The position numbers and the translations under genes are program-made. The notes under the pieces were generated by a model. The model was not told the origin of the DNA. It was given only the letters and a program-made list of their open reading frames with translations, and did no database searches. Positions 36,081 through 48,455 of a stretch of DNA of 64,000 nucleotides are shown here, piece after piece (the first letter of the stretch is position 1; every line of letters starts with the position of its first letter). The stretch comes from Channallabes apus (Eukaryota; Chordata; Actinopteri; Siluriformes; Clariidae): assembly GCA_030522415.1 (NCBI GenBank), contig CM060121.1, forward strand, positions 20,444,642 to 20,508,641, read 5' to 3'.

Positions 36081-39000
36081 TGAAGGGATGACAAATTATA
36101 TTGTTTTTTTTTTCTTCATTATTTTAATCTATACAATCTGTGTTAATGGCCTTTAATTTTAAAGCCAATAAATGATTATATTTGAGTATAAATAAAAATA
36201 AAATATTTCGGTGATCATTTTTAAGACTACATATTCATAAAAATGTGTGTGCAGTTACTATGGGTGTAACATTATGGCATATTGTACACTTTCATATAAG
36301 ATTTAAACTGAATCAAGCTCACAGTCCTCACTGCTAAAAAAAACAAAAAACAGCTTCTTTCTTTCAAATCAGAAAGTGGATACTTGGGGTTCCCTGAAGC
36401 ACACTGTTTTTCATGAGTCATTATACTAGCTCTGGAAAAGCAGCATTGTGTCAAAATCAGACAAATGTGATTACAGTACATCAGCGCTCTAAACAAATAA
36501 AAAATGCAAATCGTTGCACATGCAAAGCAAAAAAACCTCGCCATCCAGACAACCTTTACTCTGAGTTAAAGGATTCGAATATGTATCTAGGCCTACAGAG
36601 AGCCGTATGCCACAAAAGCAGTATACTGTAGGTAGCCCCATTCTTCAGGTTAAAGTTGGAGAGAGAGATAATGTTTAAGCAATATCACACGAGAGGGAGT
36701 ATTCATATGATATTCAGCACAACCGCATGACTTCAAGTAGTTTTATGCACAGTTCGAAAAACAACAGAGTATGATTTTTTTGTTTTGTTTATTTAACCGC
36801 TTATTTTGCTCCCCCAAAAGTTGTTTTAAATTCTTTCCGGTACTTTGCAGTCAAACGTTGAGGAGAACAAACCATGGAGGTAAGGAACAGTCCTGCCCAA
36901 AAATCCTCCTAAGATTTTATTTTAATTTTTTTTCTCACTTATTCCGCTCTAGAATATCAGCTTCGTTAACTTCTAGGTTCTGGAGTTAAATCCCAAATAG
37001 CGTTAAATGAAAAGCTGAATGATTATCACACATCACGTACAGTAGTTCCCTTGATTAGGATTTGGAATTCAGCCATGTGTTAGAAGCTAATTAGCTTCGT
37101 AGTTCGCTTTAGGCGTTTATTAAGTAGACAAGTTGTTTTTTAAGCCATAATGTTATGAGATATGTTTTGATATGTTGTAGCGTCTCTCTCTTCAGTACAG
37201 CAGATCATACCGACCTTCTTTTACCCGAGCGGGTGACCGACATTTAGTGTAATTAAAGGTTGTAGGACACCTGTGACAGGGAGTGATGCATATAGTCCCA
37301 GTGCTGTTACGTCTATTATCACCACACGTGGAACTGTTGTGTAGGTAATGTTGTTACGTTCTAATGCACACAGTTTTTGCTTCACTGTGCTGCTAAGAGA
37401 TACTGAATGAAAGAGAGAGTTGTGTATTATCCAGTTTTGTAATTGTTGTGGTACAATTTTAGTGTATTAAATGTACAAAAGTTTACTGACTCCAGTCTTT
37501 AACATATGCTATCATGCATTTCTAATAAGTAAAATGAAATGTTTGTGATGAAATAAAGTAGACGTTATGCTTCAAGTTTAAAATGATGAACTGATTAAAA
37601 ATGATGGAAATCGCCAATGCAAATTGAAAAATAGCGCATGAATGAATCACTAATGTTTGATCTTTAAATTATTCGTAGTCTTGAAATTTGAGATTTTACA
37701 ATCTAGAATATAACTGAGTGGGTGTGAATTTACAGGAACATCATACCAGTGCTCAGGAATCTGTATGATCACGCGATTTATGATCTATCGTTATTGCAAT
37801 ATTTCTGCAATCGAGAATGTTTATCTCCATTCGTTTCACCATTGTGTAATCCTTGTTGGACTGATTGTTTTTAGCAATGAAAGTTTCATTCTTCAGCTCA
37901 CAGTGCAACTTGAAGTAAACAGACCTCAGTGTAATGCACTGTTAAAGGGTTTTTATGATCCTCATTTGATAATACAGACAATTCTGTACTCCTGTCAGGG
38001 GTTTTATCAATACTGCCAGTCTTTATAGCATAACTTATAATACCTTGTTTGAAGATGAAGTTTTATTTAAAGGCACATAATACCGTTTGTAAATGTTAAC
38101 GGCACAAATCATTAACAGAGAGAGCAATGGAGTGATTCGTGAGACATTCCATATCACTCATTTCTTAAGCATGCAAAATATGGTTCCAAAGATCACAGGT
38201 TAATCTTCAGCTCAGCTTACTCTTTATGGTCCGCTTCCCGGATTTCATGAAGTAAATAACAATCATGAAAACTGTATACATGATCCTCCAGCAAGGGTTA
38301 GTAAAGGCAGGATAAAAAGGAACGAAAAGCAAAAAAACATGTCCTTCCATAGAGACCTTAACCGAGATGCGTTACACAGCAACACTTCAACATCAAAGAA
38401 AACTTAATGTCATTTTACTGTACATCTGGCTACTGCAGGTCTGTGATTTTTAACAGAAGTGTGTGAGTTAGGAGGATTGATATCACCGCATTGATCAGCT
38501 GGGTTGTGAGAAACGCAACACGCACCTGTTGACCTTTGGCAGCCTTTAGATCCTTGTGACTTATTTTGAGACGAAGCGTCTGTTTTTCCAAGTCTGCATA
38601 CTGTACACTAGAGTTTTGTTGGTGTATTTGTCCCCATTGCAGTTTAGAAAGTAATCGTAGGTCTTTTTTTTAATCTAGAAATCTTATTGGAGTTAGGGTG
38701 AGAGATTTTTTTTTTTATGGTGGCTAAAATAAAAAATACAATATGCTTGTAAAAACATCGTCTCCATTTGGTCTAAGGCTGTTTAAGCGTGATATAAAAA
38801 AATGATCTAATTAGGACAAAGGTGTGTTTCTGTTTGCCTTCCTAACGTTGTGTCTCTCAATTAAAAGCCCTTTATACAGTATATGTTTGTTGTGCCTAGG
38901 ATTTCTGTAAAGATTATTTGTGGTATATATAGCGAAATGACCATAAGGCTCAGACTGCTTATGCCGTGTGAACACTGAGCAACACAGATTCTCTGAACTG

Positions 39001-39384
39001 GAGTGTAATGGTCTGCAAAAGTCACCATTCTGTATATTCCTGTTTTGAAGTCGCAGTTCGCTACTTGTTCGACGCACTGAAGTGGGGGAGAAAAAACGGC
39101 AAGATTATACAGTATGTTTACAAAGTGTAAACATATAAACTTGTGTAAGCTTGTAAACAGTGGCCATAACTCCCTGATAACATGCGCATTTCTTCCTTAA
39201 AAAAAATACTTGCCTTTCTATCTAGGTAAGTTGGTTAAGAATAGTAACAGCACTATCTAGAAAAAAAACAAACATACATTTGTAAATAATTGATAATAAT
39301 TAAAAGTAGGGAAGGGCATTACAAGCTAAAATTCAATTTGATATTCGCTGGCAACTATTTGACAATTATTCGTAGATCACGCCC

Positions 39385-39387
<3 letters not shown>

Positions 39388-39429
<42 letters not shown>

Positions 39430-39455
39430 CACATACACACACACACACCCCACAT
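39388..39455. repeat. (CA)n microsatellite
   Basis: About 19 CA units followed by CCCACATA-interrupted shorter runs. Confidence 0.95.
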
Positions 39456-40350
39456 ACACATACCGCATACCAACATAAGCAAAAAAACACAAGACTGTTC
39501 AGCTGATTAAAAAAAAAATTTTATTTAGAAATGTATGTCACGCATAATGAATGAACACCTTCTTTCCCCCCGAAAAAAGCCCACAGATAAGCCTCTGGAT
39601 TATTTCTCTTTCACAGAATGTGCGAGAGTCATGTTTCACTGTGTTAAAAGGAACATGGCTTTGACTCTTCAGGATTAACGCAATTTAGAAAAACATCATC
39701 CAGTATGTGCCAACACACACCCTAACAAAAGGGCAATAAAAATCCTTATTCCTCATACCTGTATAAAAACTTATCGGTAATGCAGCTCATTAGGTGCCTG
39801 TGTGAGTAAAACTGGCTTGAACGTTGATAAACACAAGTAGTAGTGTACGTGTTTCGGTCTTGTTATCAATGTCATGGATGCATGCTATGACTTCACTTGA
39901 AAGTCCCTGAAAGTTATTTGCACTTCTTTTACTTGCACTATTTCTTACTGGTACTAGAGCTGTTAATATTCTCAGACAGTTTAGGGAACCGTTTTTTTCT
40001 CAACAGAGTAAATTAGGAGTGTGCTTTTCACATCATAAAATATCACTGCAACAAAAATCAACTTGGGAGGTGATTTTTTGGAAGTTCCCTTACCTGTGTA
40101 TGAAATTACAACAAATCCACATGTCTGCACACAGCTCCGGAAATAACCAAAGTGTTAGTTGTTGGCTTTGAATGAGTTGCACCATATATATAAGTCTTGG
40201 CTTTAGGCACTCAACATGCAGATAATAATTAATCATAGTTAAACCGCACTGTATATCTCTCAATACAGATATACAGTATTGTCTACGTGTCCATTTTACC
40301 TCATCAACTTAATTCCACCTAATTCTGACTGACAAATGAGCACTTAAGAT

Positions 40351-41465
40351 TAGGGTTGGGTACCGAAACCCGGTGCCAATACGGCACCGGTACCTATAGA
40401 ACCGGTATGTACCGGACCGAAACAGAAACGTGAATTTCGGTGCCTCATTTCGGTGCCACTTAAATGCCTGAACTGTCGATTGAAATATTTGTTCTCTAGA
40501 TTCATATATTTTTGTAGATTAATAGTTTATTAGATTAAATAAAAAAATTAAAAGCACAAATCATCCGGAAATGAGAGACCATCCGAGATGCGCGTGAATG
40601 CAGCAACTAACGTTACACTCGCTCTGACGTCAGCAGGCGGTCTACCGATAGCTTAGCATGCTAAATTAAACAACTCTCGTTAAAATGCCTAAAACTAAAC
40701 AGTCGAAAGTGTGGCTGTATTTCACAAGAAAGGATTCCGGCACCGCGACGTGCAGCGAATGTCTTACAGCAGTTGCGTGTAAAGGGGGAAACACGTCAAA
40801 TCTAATGAAACATTCGAGGGCAGACGGAATAAAGTTAAAAGCAGAGGGAGGCACCGTGTTTAACAGCTTGTGGACAACAGCTGGCGCTATCAGTGTGGAC
40901 GACTCCAGTCCCAGTCACACAAACCGTAGCAAAAAGGAGTCACTGATTATGATGACGTCAGCAGACTTTCCGCAGGTTAGTAGTAGGATAATGTAATGTT
41001 AATAGCAAAATGCAAATCTTACATTCATACTAACAGATGGTCAAACGATTTGTAAAAAACTAATGTAACATGGATTCTGTTTATAATTATGGCTTTCCAG
41101 CATGTACTAGTAGCACTACAACAGTGACCCCATTTACTATTGTAAAGAAGGCTATACATGTCCTGTGCAGGGCAATAAGTCAGGAAAGGTGTCGTATTTT
41201 GACAGAAAAGGCAAATATGGTGAAATTTCTACAAAAGAATTGCTAAAATTTGAAGCTTACATATTCATATATACTTTAAACTTTTAATATATTGTTACAT
41301 TTTAAGCATAAAATTTTTTGTTCAATAAAAATTCATTCTTGAGTCATCCACTATAATTTTTTGGCTTAAAAGTATCGGTTCAGGCACCGTTTTGGCACCG
41401 GTACCGTTTTCAAAGTATCGATTTGGCACCGGTATCGAAAAAAACCCAAACGATACCCAACCCTA
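40351..41465 (+). mobile_element. hAT element copy 1, BED-zinc-finger ORF, 8-bp TSD
   Basis: Begins TAGGGTTGGGTACCG and ends CGATACCCAACCCTA (terminal inverted repeats), flanked by CTTAAGAT on both sides (40343-40350, 41466-41473). The 103-residue frame at 40685-40996 starts MPKTKQSKVWLYFTRKDSG, continues ATCSECLTAVACKGG and NTSNLMKH, a BED zinc finger as found at the N terminus of hAT transposases. No RNase H-like catalytic domain: a 1115-bp non-autonomous derivative. Confidence 0.92.
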
Positions 41466-41940
41466 CTTAAGATGAATTCTGTTTTGGTCATAAGACTTTT
41501 CAGACCTGTACAAATTCCCTATCACTGAAGTGATATTTAAATTTAAGGTTTTTTTTTTTTCAGTATTGATGTTGGCACTGAAACAGTTTAAATGCCACAA
41601 GTGACTTACAACTGCTAATACACATAATACACTACTTTGATGATGTGTTTAAAATATAACATATCACTCATATATCTTAGAACTTGCATACTGAATTCAA
41701 TTTACATGAGCAGAGTAAACATTATTTGCATTTGGACAATCGATGCATTGATGCATTTTAGTGCAACTGGAATGATCTCTTTAGGTGCAGGTTTTAAATT
41801 ACTATAATGTATCATCAGCTTGACGTACAGACAAAGGATAAGGATCTTTCAGTTTCAGTTCATAGTGAAAAATGTCAGCATATAATTATGTGAAGTTATG
41901 TTAAAAGCAATTTTACATAATTTAACTTTAAATATCATCC

Positions 41941-42262
41941 GTTGACACGGTGACATAGTGGTTAGCACTGTGACCTCTCACCTCCAGAGCAAAGAGTTCG
42001 AGTCCCATCTCGGATCTATTCTCCCTGTGCTTGGTACAGGTAGGTTTCCTCAGGGTACTCTGTTTCCTCTCATACCCCAAAGACATGCAGATTGGGTTAA
42101 TTGGCATTCCCTGCCCATTGTGTTTGTGTGGTGTGTGTTTGTGCCCTATGATGGATTCCCTCCCTGTCCAGTGTGTACGCCTCCTCATGCCCAGAGTCCT
42201 GGGATAGGCTCCAGTCCCCCTGTACAGGATGAATCAGACATAAATGAGCGAATAAATGAATA
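41941..42262 (+). repeat. SINE family B
   Basis: GTGGTTAGCACTGTGACC head, AGTTCGAGTCCC B-box, CCCAAAGACATGCAG core, GGGATAGGCTCCAG and a (GAAT)n-like tail. Confidence 0.82.
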
Positions 42263-42901
42263 AAATTTTGAGCATTTTTGAGCTGCCTGTTTTCTTCCTT
42301 AGTAGCCATTCTAAGAAGATGGATGGAAACATTGCATCTTGGAGAATCATATGGCCAGATGATCACACAAACCCGGCAGCGCTAAGTGACACAGAATGAG
42401 GCAGAGAGAAAGACGGCTTTTCTGTTGTTTCCATGGAAAAGCTTTTCTGAAAGCTTTAGAACCAGAATTTTTTTTTTCTTTCATTTTCCTGTCCAGATTT
42501 CTGAGCAAATTGGCTTGTGTTGGTGCCAGAACGATCTCTTGTTTGTACTCAACCTTCAAGTGCATCTGTTATGCATTCTGATAGGCAGGTCACAAATAGC
42601 TTTTGACTAAGCATGTTGTGGGTGGATCCTTTCTCTATTTAAAAAAGTAAAAAGAAAAAATATATATTGTTTTTCTACTGTAGGCTTGTGCGACTGCTTT
42701 TTAATCCCTCCGTGATTGCAGTGTGAAAGAACATGCTGGGGTGCATATGAGCCCAGGATACATGCTGGTTGAGCAGCATTTTAATTACAGTAGCCCGAGT
42801 ACTGGAAAACAAGACCATCTGGGATTCATTGTCATGGGAGGGTTGCGGTTGATTAAGTGGTTGATTGTGTTGAATATTGCAGATACATGGACCTAGAGGT
42901 G

Positions 42902-42967
<66 letters not shown>

Positions 42968-43013
42968 GTGTGCGTGTGCGTGTGTGCGCGTGTGCGCGTG
43001 TGTGCGTGTGTGT
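42902..43013 (+). repeat. (GT)n microsatellite upstream of exon 4
   Basis: About 56 dinucleotides, pure GT then GT/GC mixed, ending about 42 nt before the AG of exon 4 and followed by AGAGAGAAAGAG. In the transcript it is a long UG tract. Confidence 0.97.
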
Positions 43014-43055
43014 GAGAGAGAGAAAGAGACTGATTACTGTGATTTATCTCCATAG

Positions 43056-43117
43056 GGGTGGTGTTGACTGAGATCTCTGATGCCCACAGGAAAGTCCTAC
43101 TCGAGCTTGAAGAGAAT
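43056..43117 (+). CDS. baiap2l1: baiap2l1 exon 4 (IMD, 62 nt)
   Basis: This exon completes codon 72 and encodes up to residue 92: [20 protein letters not shown], helical IMD sequence. It enters in phase 1 and leaves in phase 0, so its 62 nt are not a multiple of three and skipping would shift the frame. The acceptor is weak: TTTATCTCCATAG preceded by purine-rich AGAGAGAAAGAG and a long GT array. The donor is GTGAGT. Inverted hAT elements lie in both flanking introns. Confidence 0.92.
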
Positions 43118-44520
43118 GTGAGTCTTGTCTAATAAACTTCATACACTACACTTCAATGTTTTTGAGCATCACTTGTCCTACGACACTTGTTTGTTTTTAC
43201 ATTAAGCATGGGGACTTTTCCTGCTTCCCAACAGATACATTGGTTGCCTGATATTGTGGTGGTGTTTTTTTGTTTTTATTTTTTTTGGTAGTGTTCAAAC
43301 ATGATGTTTAGTCTCCTGAATTTCTTTGATTATCCATTCCCAACTATTCTCTTCAGGTTTCTACAGTATTAATTCAACATTCAGATTCAGGTTGAGATAA
43401 ACATATAAGGAGCTCTAAAGACCAAAACAGGTTGGGGAAACGGTGTACCTGCTTGGATAGTGAGGTTTAGCAAACAGGTTTGAGCATGCCTTGTGCTGCA
43501 CCTGTGGCCTTCTCTGACGAAGATACGACACACCATGTTAATGCCACCCAGAAGCTTTCCGCTGTCCCCAGAGTGGCTGGTTAATTGATATCCCCACAAT
43601 CATACTAACAAAAGACCTGGTGATTAAGCTCCAAAGGTTTGTGCTTATTAAATATACTGTACATCAGGTAAGACCTAAAAGTATTTTTTTATGATGTTAA
43701 TTTACTGCATTAGAATCAATCTCTTTTTACAGCTAGTAAGATGAAAATATCATCTTTCCAGTCTTGACACAGTCTTGGAGTAATAAAAATGAATAATGTT
43801 CCTGTATTTCACAGTAATTACAGTAGAGTTCCCATTTAATAGTGTTCCTCCACTTCAAACCAGTTATAGTTGACTCATCAGCTGATTTTCCCAGTCTTCA
43901 TTACCAAGCTTCGCACCTCTGTTGACATATGCAAGGCAGTTTATTTGAATGTGTCGTTTAGTAATTAAATTAAACAGTTGATACATGTTTACTTTGTAGG
44001 TCCTTGTTAAAAGGAGTAAAGTTAGAACTAGGGAACAGGTTCTAAAAGTTGGCAATTTTGCCCCTTCCTAAAGTTAAAGAACGTATAAAGGGTATTGGCT
44101 GTAAAGGGATGCTGTTCTAGAACAGGGGTACCGAGTTAAAATTTAATAAGGTCCAGTCTCCCAGCTGAGGTTTGAATTCAGATACATGCAGCCATTGTAA
44201 GTCTATAAAAAAAAAAAATAAGCTATTTAAAATTTTCAAAGCATTTCATTAATATTAAAATTATAAGCACCTACATTGAACTTGTGGACGGTTTAAACTT
44301 TACTGGCATCTTTTGGCCTCTCACTTAATTTCCAGCCATCGTAAGTCAGTTTACATCGTCCTGTTGAAGGGATTAAAGTTAATGACAGGCAAACAGGTTC
44401 TAGAAGCTGCCGATGTTGATCCTTCCTAGAGTTAACAAAAAAAAAAATAAAAAAAGGTATAAAAACGTGCACAGTTTGAACTTTGATGGCCTTGTATTTG
44501 TATGAAATAAACAACAATTT

Positions 44521-44960
44521 CATTTTTTATTTTTTATTTTTTTCTCCTGATTTTCTCCCTAATTTAGTCGTGTCCAGTTCTTCCCCGTCACTAGGGGGCT
44601 CCCACATTAAGGCTACTACTACGACTCAGTCGGGAGGGCCGAAGACTATCGGGGGTTTCCTCCGAACCACGTGACGCCAGCCAACCGCATCTTTTTGAAC
44701 TGCTCGCTCACGCATGTCGTAACACACTTGGAGGACAGCACTATCCACTCCCTCCACATGCACAAGCTCACAGACGCCCCTGATTGGCTGTAGAGCCGTG
44801 ATTAATGTGGGAGCGCGAAGTACCTCTCATTCCTCCCATCTGAGAGACCTCGGCCAATCAGCTCCCTCCAGCTGTGAGAGGTTACAGCATCACCCGGGAA
44901 CCGAACCAGCGATCCCCGGATGATAGGGCGAGCACTTTACCACTGTGCCACTCGGAGGCC
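44521..44960 (-). repeat. SINE family D, long form, 14-bp TSD
   Basis: Minus-strand head GCCTCCGAGTGGCACAGTGG, B-box-like GGTTCGGTTCCC, central segment with CCGACTGAGTCGTAG, then GGAAGAACTGGACACG and an A-rich tail. Flanked by ATAAACAACAATTT at 44507-44520 and 44961-44974. Confidence 0.88.
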
Positions 44961-45084
44961 ATAAACAACAATTTTTAATCAATCATTAATGAATCTTCAT
45001 TTGCACACTGCTAGGCTGTAAATACAGTAAATGTGAAAGGACTCTGGTTGCTCTGACATACTGGGGTCTCTGTTTGGGTATTTT

Positions 45085-45300
45085 TCACGCCCTCACCTCG
45101 GACTGCTGCGGATACGTTTGCTCCAACGACCCGTGTTTTATCTTATAGTGGTACTTTACATTACTGCTTTTTATTATACCACGATTTTCAGAACATAAGA
45201 GACAAACTGGTTTCAAACGTCCCACAGGAAATATAAACATGGATTGAAGGTTCTTTAAAGGTTCACTTTTCATAGATTGTTTTTCTTTTCTTGGAGTAAG
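45085..45300 (-). pseudogene. hAT transposase relic (N-terminal zinc finger)
   Basis: The minus frame has PVCLLCSENRGIIKSSNVKY and HYKIKHGSLEQTYPQQSE, the N-terminal finger of ZBED/GTF2IRD2-type hAT transposases. No catalytic part nearby. A CAGGGGTACCGAG sequence at 44126 may be its degraded terminus. Confidence 0.65.
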
Positions 45301-45646
45301 TGATGCTTTGTTACACTTTCATTTCTGTTTTCATTCCGCCCACTATGTCGGTAAACTATGGCATTGATTTGAATCGGAATTGAATCAGTTTGATCTGGTC
45401 ATGTGAACGTCGCCTCTGTTCCCACTGTAGCCTCAGGTTCCTGTTCTTGGCTTACAGGAACGAAACCTAACTTCATCCACAGAACCATTTGCCACTTGCT
45501 GTTTGTAACATCCTAAACTCTAGAGATTAATGAATGTGAAAACCACAAACCATGTTTCCGAAATAAAAAAAAAACTTTCTTAAGCTGTTCTTATACCATC
45601 AACAATGTCACAGTTAACACTGCACTCTCATTTCCCCTATTCTGTT

Positions 45647-46758
45647 TAGGGTTGGGTATCGTTTGGGTTTTTTTCGATACCGGTGCCAAATCGATACTTT
45701 GAAAACGGTACCGGTGCCAAAACGGTGCCTGAACCGATACTTTTAAGCCACAAAATTATAGTGGATGACTCAAGAATGAATTTTTATTGAACAAAAAATT
45801 TTATGCTTAAAATGTAACAATATATTAAAAGTTTAAAGTATATATGAATATGTAAGCTTCAAATTTTAGCAATTCTTTTGCAGAAATTTCACTATATTTG
45901 CCTTTTCTGTCAAAATATGACACCTTTCCTGACTTATTGCCCTGCACAGGACATGTATAGCCGTCTTTACAGTGGTAAATGTCGTCACTGTTGTAGTGCT
46001 ACTAGTACAGGCTGGAAAGCCATAATTATAAACAGAATCCATGTTACATTAGTTTTTTACAAATTGTTTGTCTATTTGTCAGCATGAATGCAAAATTTGC
46101 ATTTTGCTATTAACATTACATTATCCTACTACTAACCTGCGGAAAGGCTGCTGACGTCATCATAATCGGTGACTCCTTTTTGCTACAGTTGGTGTGACTG
46201 GGACTGAGGGTCGTCCACACTGATAGCGCCAGCTGTTGTCCACAAGAAAACACGGTGCCTCCGTATGCTTTAAACTTTATTCCGTCTGCCCTCAAATGTT
46301 TCATTAGATTTGACGTGTTTCCCTCTTTACACGCAACTGCTGTGAAACATTTGCTGCACGTCGCGGTGCCGGAATCCTTTCTTGTGAAATACAGCCACAC
46401 TTTCGACTGTTTAGTTTTAGGCATTTTAACGAGAGTTGTTTAATTTAGCATGCTAAGCTATCGGTAGACCGCCTGCTGCCGTCAGAGCGAGTGTAACGTT
46501 AGTTACTGCATTCACGCGCATGTCGGATGGTCTCTCATTTCCGGATGATTTGTGCTTTTAATTTCTTTAATTTAATCTAATAAACTATTAATCTACAAAA
46601 ATATATGAATCTAGAGAACAAATATTTCAATCGACAGTTCAGGCGTTTAAGTGGCACCGAAATGAGGCACCGAAATTCGCATTCTGTTCCGGTCCGGTAC
46701 ATACCGGTTCTATAGGTACCAGTGCCGTCTTGGCACCGGTGTTCGGTACACAACCCTA
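45647..46758 (-). mobile_element. hAT element copy 2, inverted relative to copy 1
   Basis: Reverse complement of the element at 40351-41465 over its whole length, with ends TAGGGTTGGGTATCG and ACAACCCTA. The 102-residue frame at 46116-46424 encodes the same BED-finger protein with scattered substitutions. The direct repeat ATTCTGTT lies immediately left (45639-45646) and again 5 bases beyond the right end. Confidence 0.9.
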
Positions 46759-48126
46759 ATTTTATTCTGTTGGATATAAGTGATTGGTGTTTAAGTGATA
46801 TCTTTTTGAAATACCATAAGTAAAGTTCTTGACTTCTATCTGCATGACTTTATGCAACTGATTGGATAATTGCATGAAAGAGCAAGAGTACAAGTGTTCC
46901 TAATAAATGGTACAGTACAGAGCCATTAGTAGAAGCTGTGTGCAGGCATTGCAATGCATTCACAGAAAACACGATTTGAAAGCCTCATGACAATGCCAGA
47001 TTGGACAAAAGCCCTGTGGATCAAGTTTTACTATAAGCATTGTAAGGAATTTAAGCTACTATAATATCTAACTCCCAGCAAACAGAATACTGTATGTCAT
47101 ATGATTCTATACATTCCCGATTTTGTACTACTCTGAAATTACACTAATATTAATTTATGCATAGAAACATATTACAGCAATATTAGTTCATACTGTACAT
47201 TGAAACAAACAAGATTATCACCTGATCTACTTTTATAGCTTATTATCTGAAGGAGTTCCCATAGTAACTCCTAGAGGCTAAAAATAAACTATGATGAAAC
47301 AGGAAAGAATAGAATATAATAAATAAATAAAAAAACACACACACACAACCATAAAATGTCAAGCAGTAAATTATTGGCAGCATTAAGTCTCTGCTTTTTC
47401 CAAATAAGCCATGTTTTTGAATGAACAGACAAGTAAAGAAATGTAGTGGGAAAGTGAATCCTAGCTGAATGGCTTGGTTTGGAGGAGTTTGAGGATTTGG
47501 CAGAGGAAAAATGTGATGGGAACCTGACAATTTTCACAGGGGAATGAAAGAAAAGAAAAGAAAATCTCATTCACCAACTGCAGGGCTGTGTCTGTTTGTG
47601 TACACGTGCTGTGTAGTGTTTTTGGGATGTTTATGTCCAACACAGTCCCACCTCTAAGGCTGCATGATTTGAACAACAACAAAAAAGACATTGCAGTTAA
47701 TTTAACATTTATTGACAGTATTGCAATTTACATGCATTTATTTTAACGTATTTATAACATTGTATTCAAACTCCTTCAACTTGTCTATAATGGATGAAAT
47801 TTCCATTGGAATCAATAATCCATTCATCCATCCCTAATTATTGACACAAATCATAGATCATTAAGTGGATACTTGCCTGTATTTTTATGACCTCAAAATT
47901 AACTATTTAAAAAAAATTAAATAATTATTAAAAATAAACAAATACTTAACTTGCTAACATTCCGGACTATGCATACATTACCTATAATAAATAAAAAAAA
48001 TTGCACAGGTCCATTTCAATTTGTGTGTGATTAATTGTGCTGCATTACCCAACACTAATGCAGCTCCGTATGAAATATCTAAAACTTTCTTCCTTTCATT
48101 TGAACCATCTCTGCTTCTCTCCACAG

Positions 48127-48198
48127 TTCAGACGTTTCCATCGAGAAATTATTGCCGAACTGGACAAGAAGACCGATATGGACGTGAAATACATGACG
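48127..48198 (+). CDS. baiap2l1: baiap2l1 exon 5 (IMD)
   Basis: This 72-nt exon encodes residues 93-116, FRRFHREIIAELDKKTDMDV onward to KYMT, matching the family pattern of a heptad-rich helix followed by a conserved DVKYM. The acceptor is CTTCTCTCCACAG and the donor GTGAGG; both boundaries are phase 0. Confidence 0.95.
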
Positions 48199-48455
48199 GT
48201 GAGGGCGATATTCACTCTACAGGGAGCTTGGAAATTGAGTGTCTGCTAGAAATTGACCATGAAAAATCAATCATACAAGTTACTTCAGAGACCTCGTCTC
48301 TAAATCACACTTCACCTTAGTACACAACACACCCTATAGTTACTCTTAAATAGAGACACCAGAACAATCTTTGTAGTACAAGTCTCTGCCTGCAAAAACA
48401 CTTCACACTCTGTGATCGAGTGGCAGCAGTGATCGAGTCTTCTGTCCATCCATAG

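Larger units (their letters stand above)
26595..43055 (+). other. baiap2l1: baiap2l1 intron 3: contents
   Basis: The largest intron. Holds duplication copy 2 (26895-27185), Tc1 relics (28385-29118, 30275-31572) with a SINE D insert, a SINE B scrap and (CA)n (33590-33680), a diverged SINE (35815-36080), (CA)n (39388-39426), a hAT element (40351-41465), SINE B (41941-42262) and (GT)n (42902-43013). Long parts (27190-28380, 31580-33580, 33700-35800, 36080-39380, 41475-41940) show no gene; 32450-32960 is a conserved-element candidate. Confidence 0.7.
43118..48126 (+). other. baiap2l1: baiap2l1 intron 4: contents
   Basis: Holds a local direct duplication (about 43985-44075 and 44340-44430), hAT relic pieces (about 44124-45300) interrupted by SINE D (44521-44960), a Tc1 scrap (45425-45470) and the second hAT copy (45647-46758). 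46880-46920 resembles a Tc1 terminus. 43130-43900 and 46930-48120 show nothing recognised. Confidence 0.65.

Noticed and set aside
42853..43071. His/Thr-rich and Val/Cys-rich open frames
   Set aside because: Both are translations of the (GT)n array beside exon 4.
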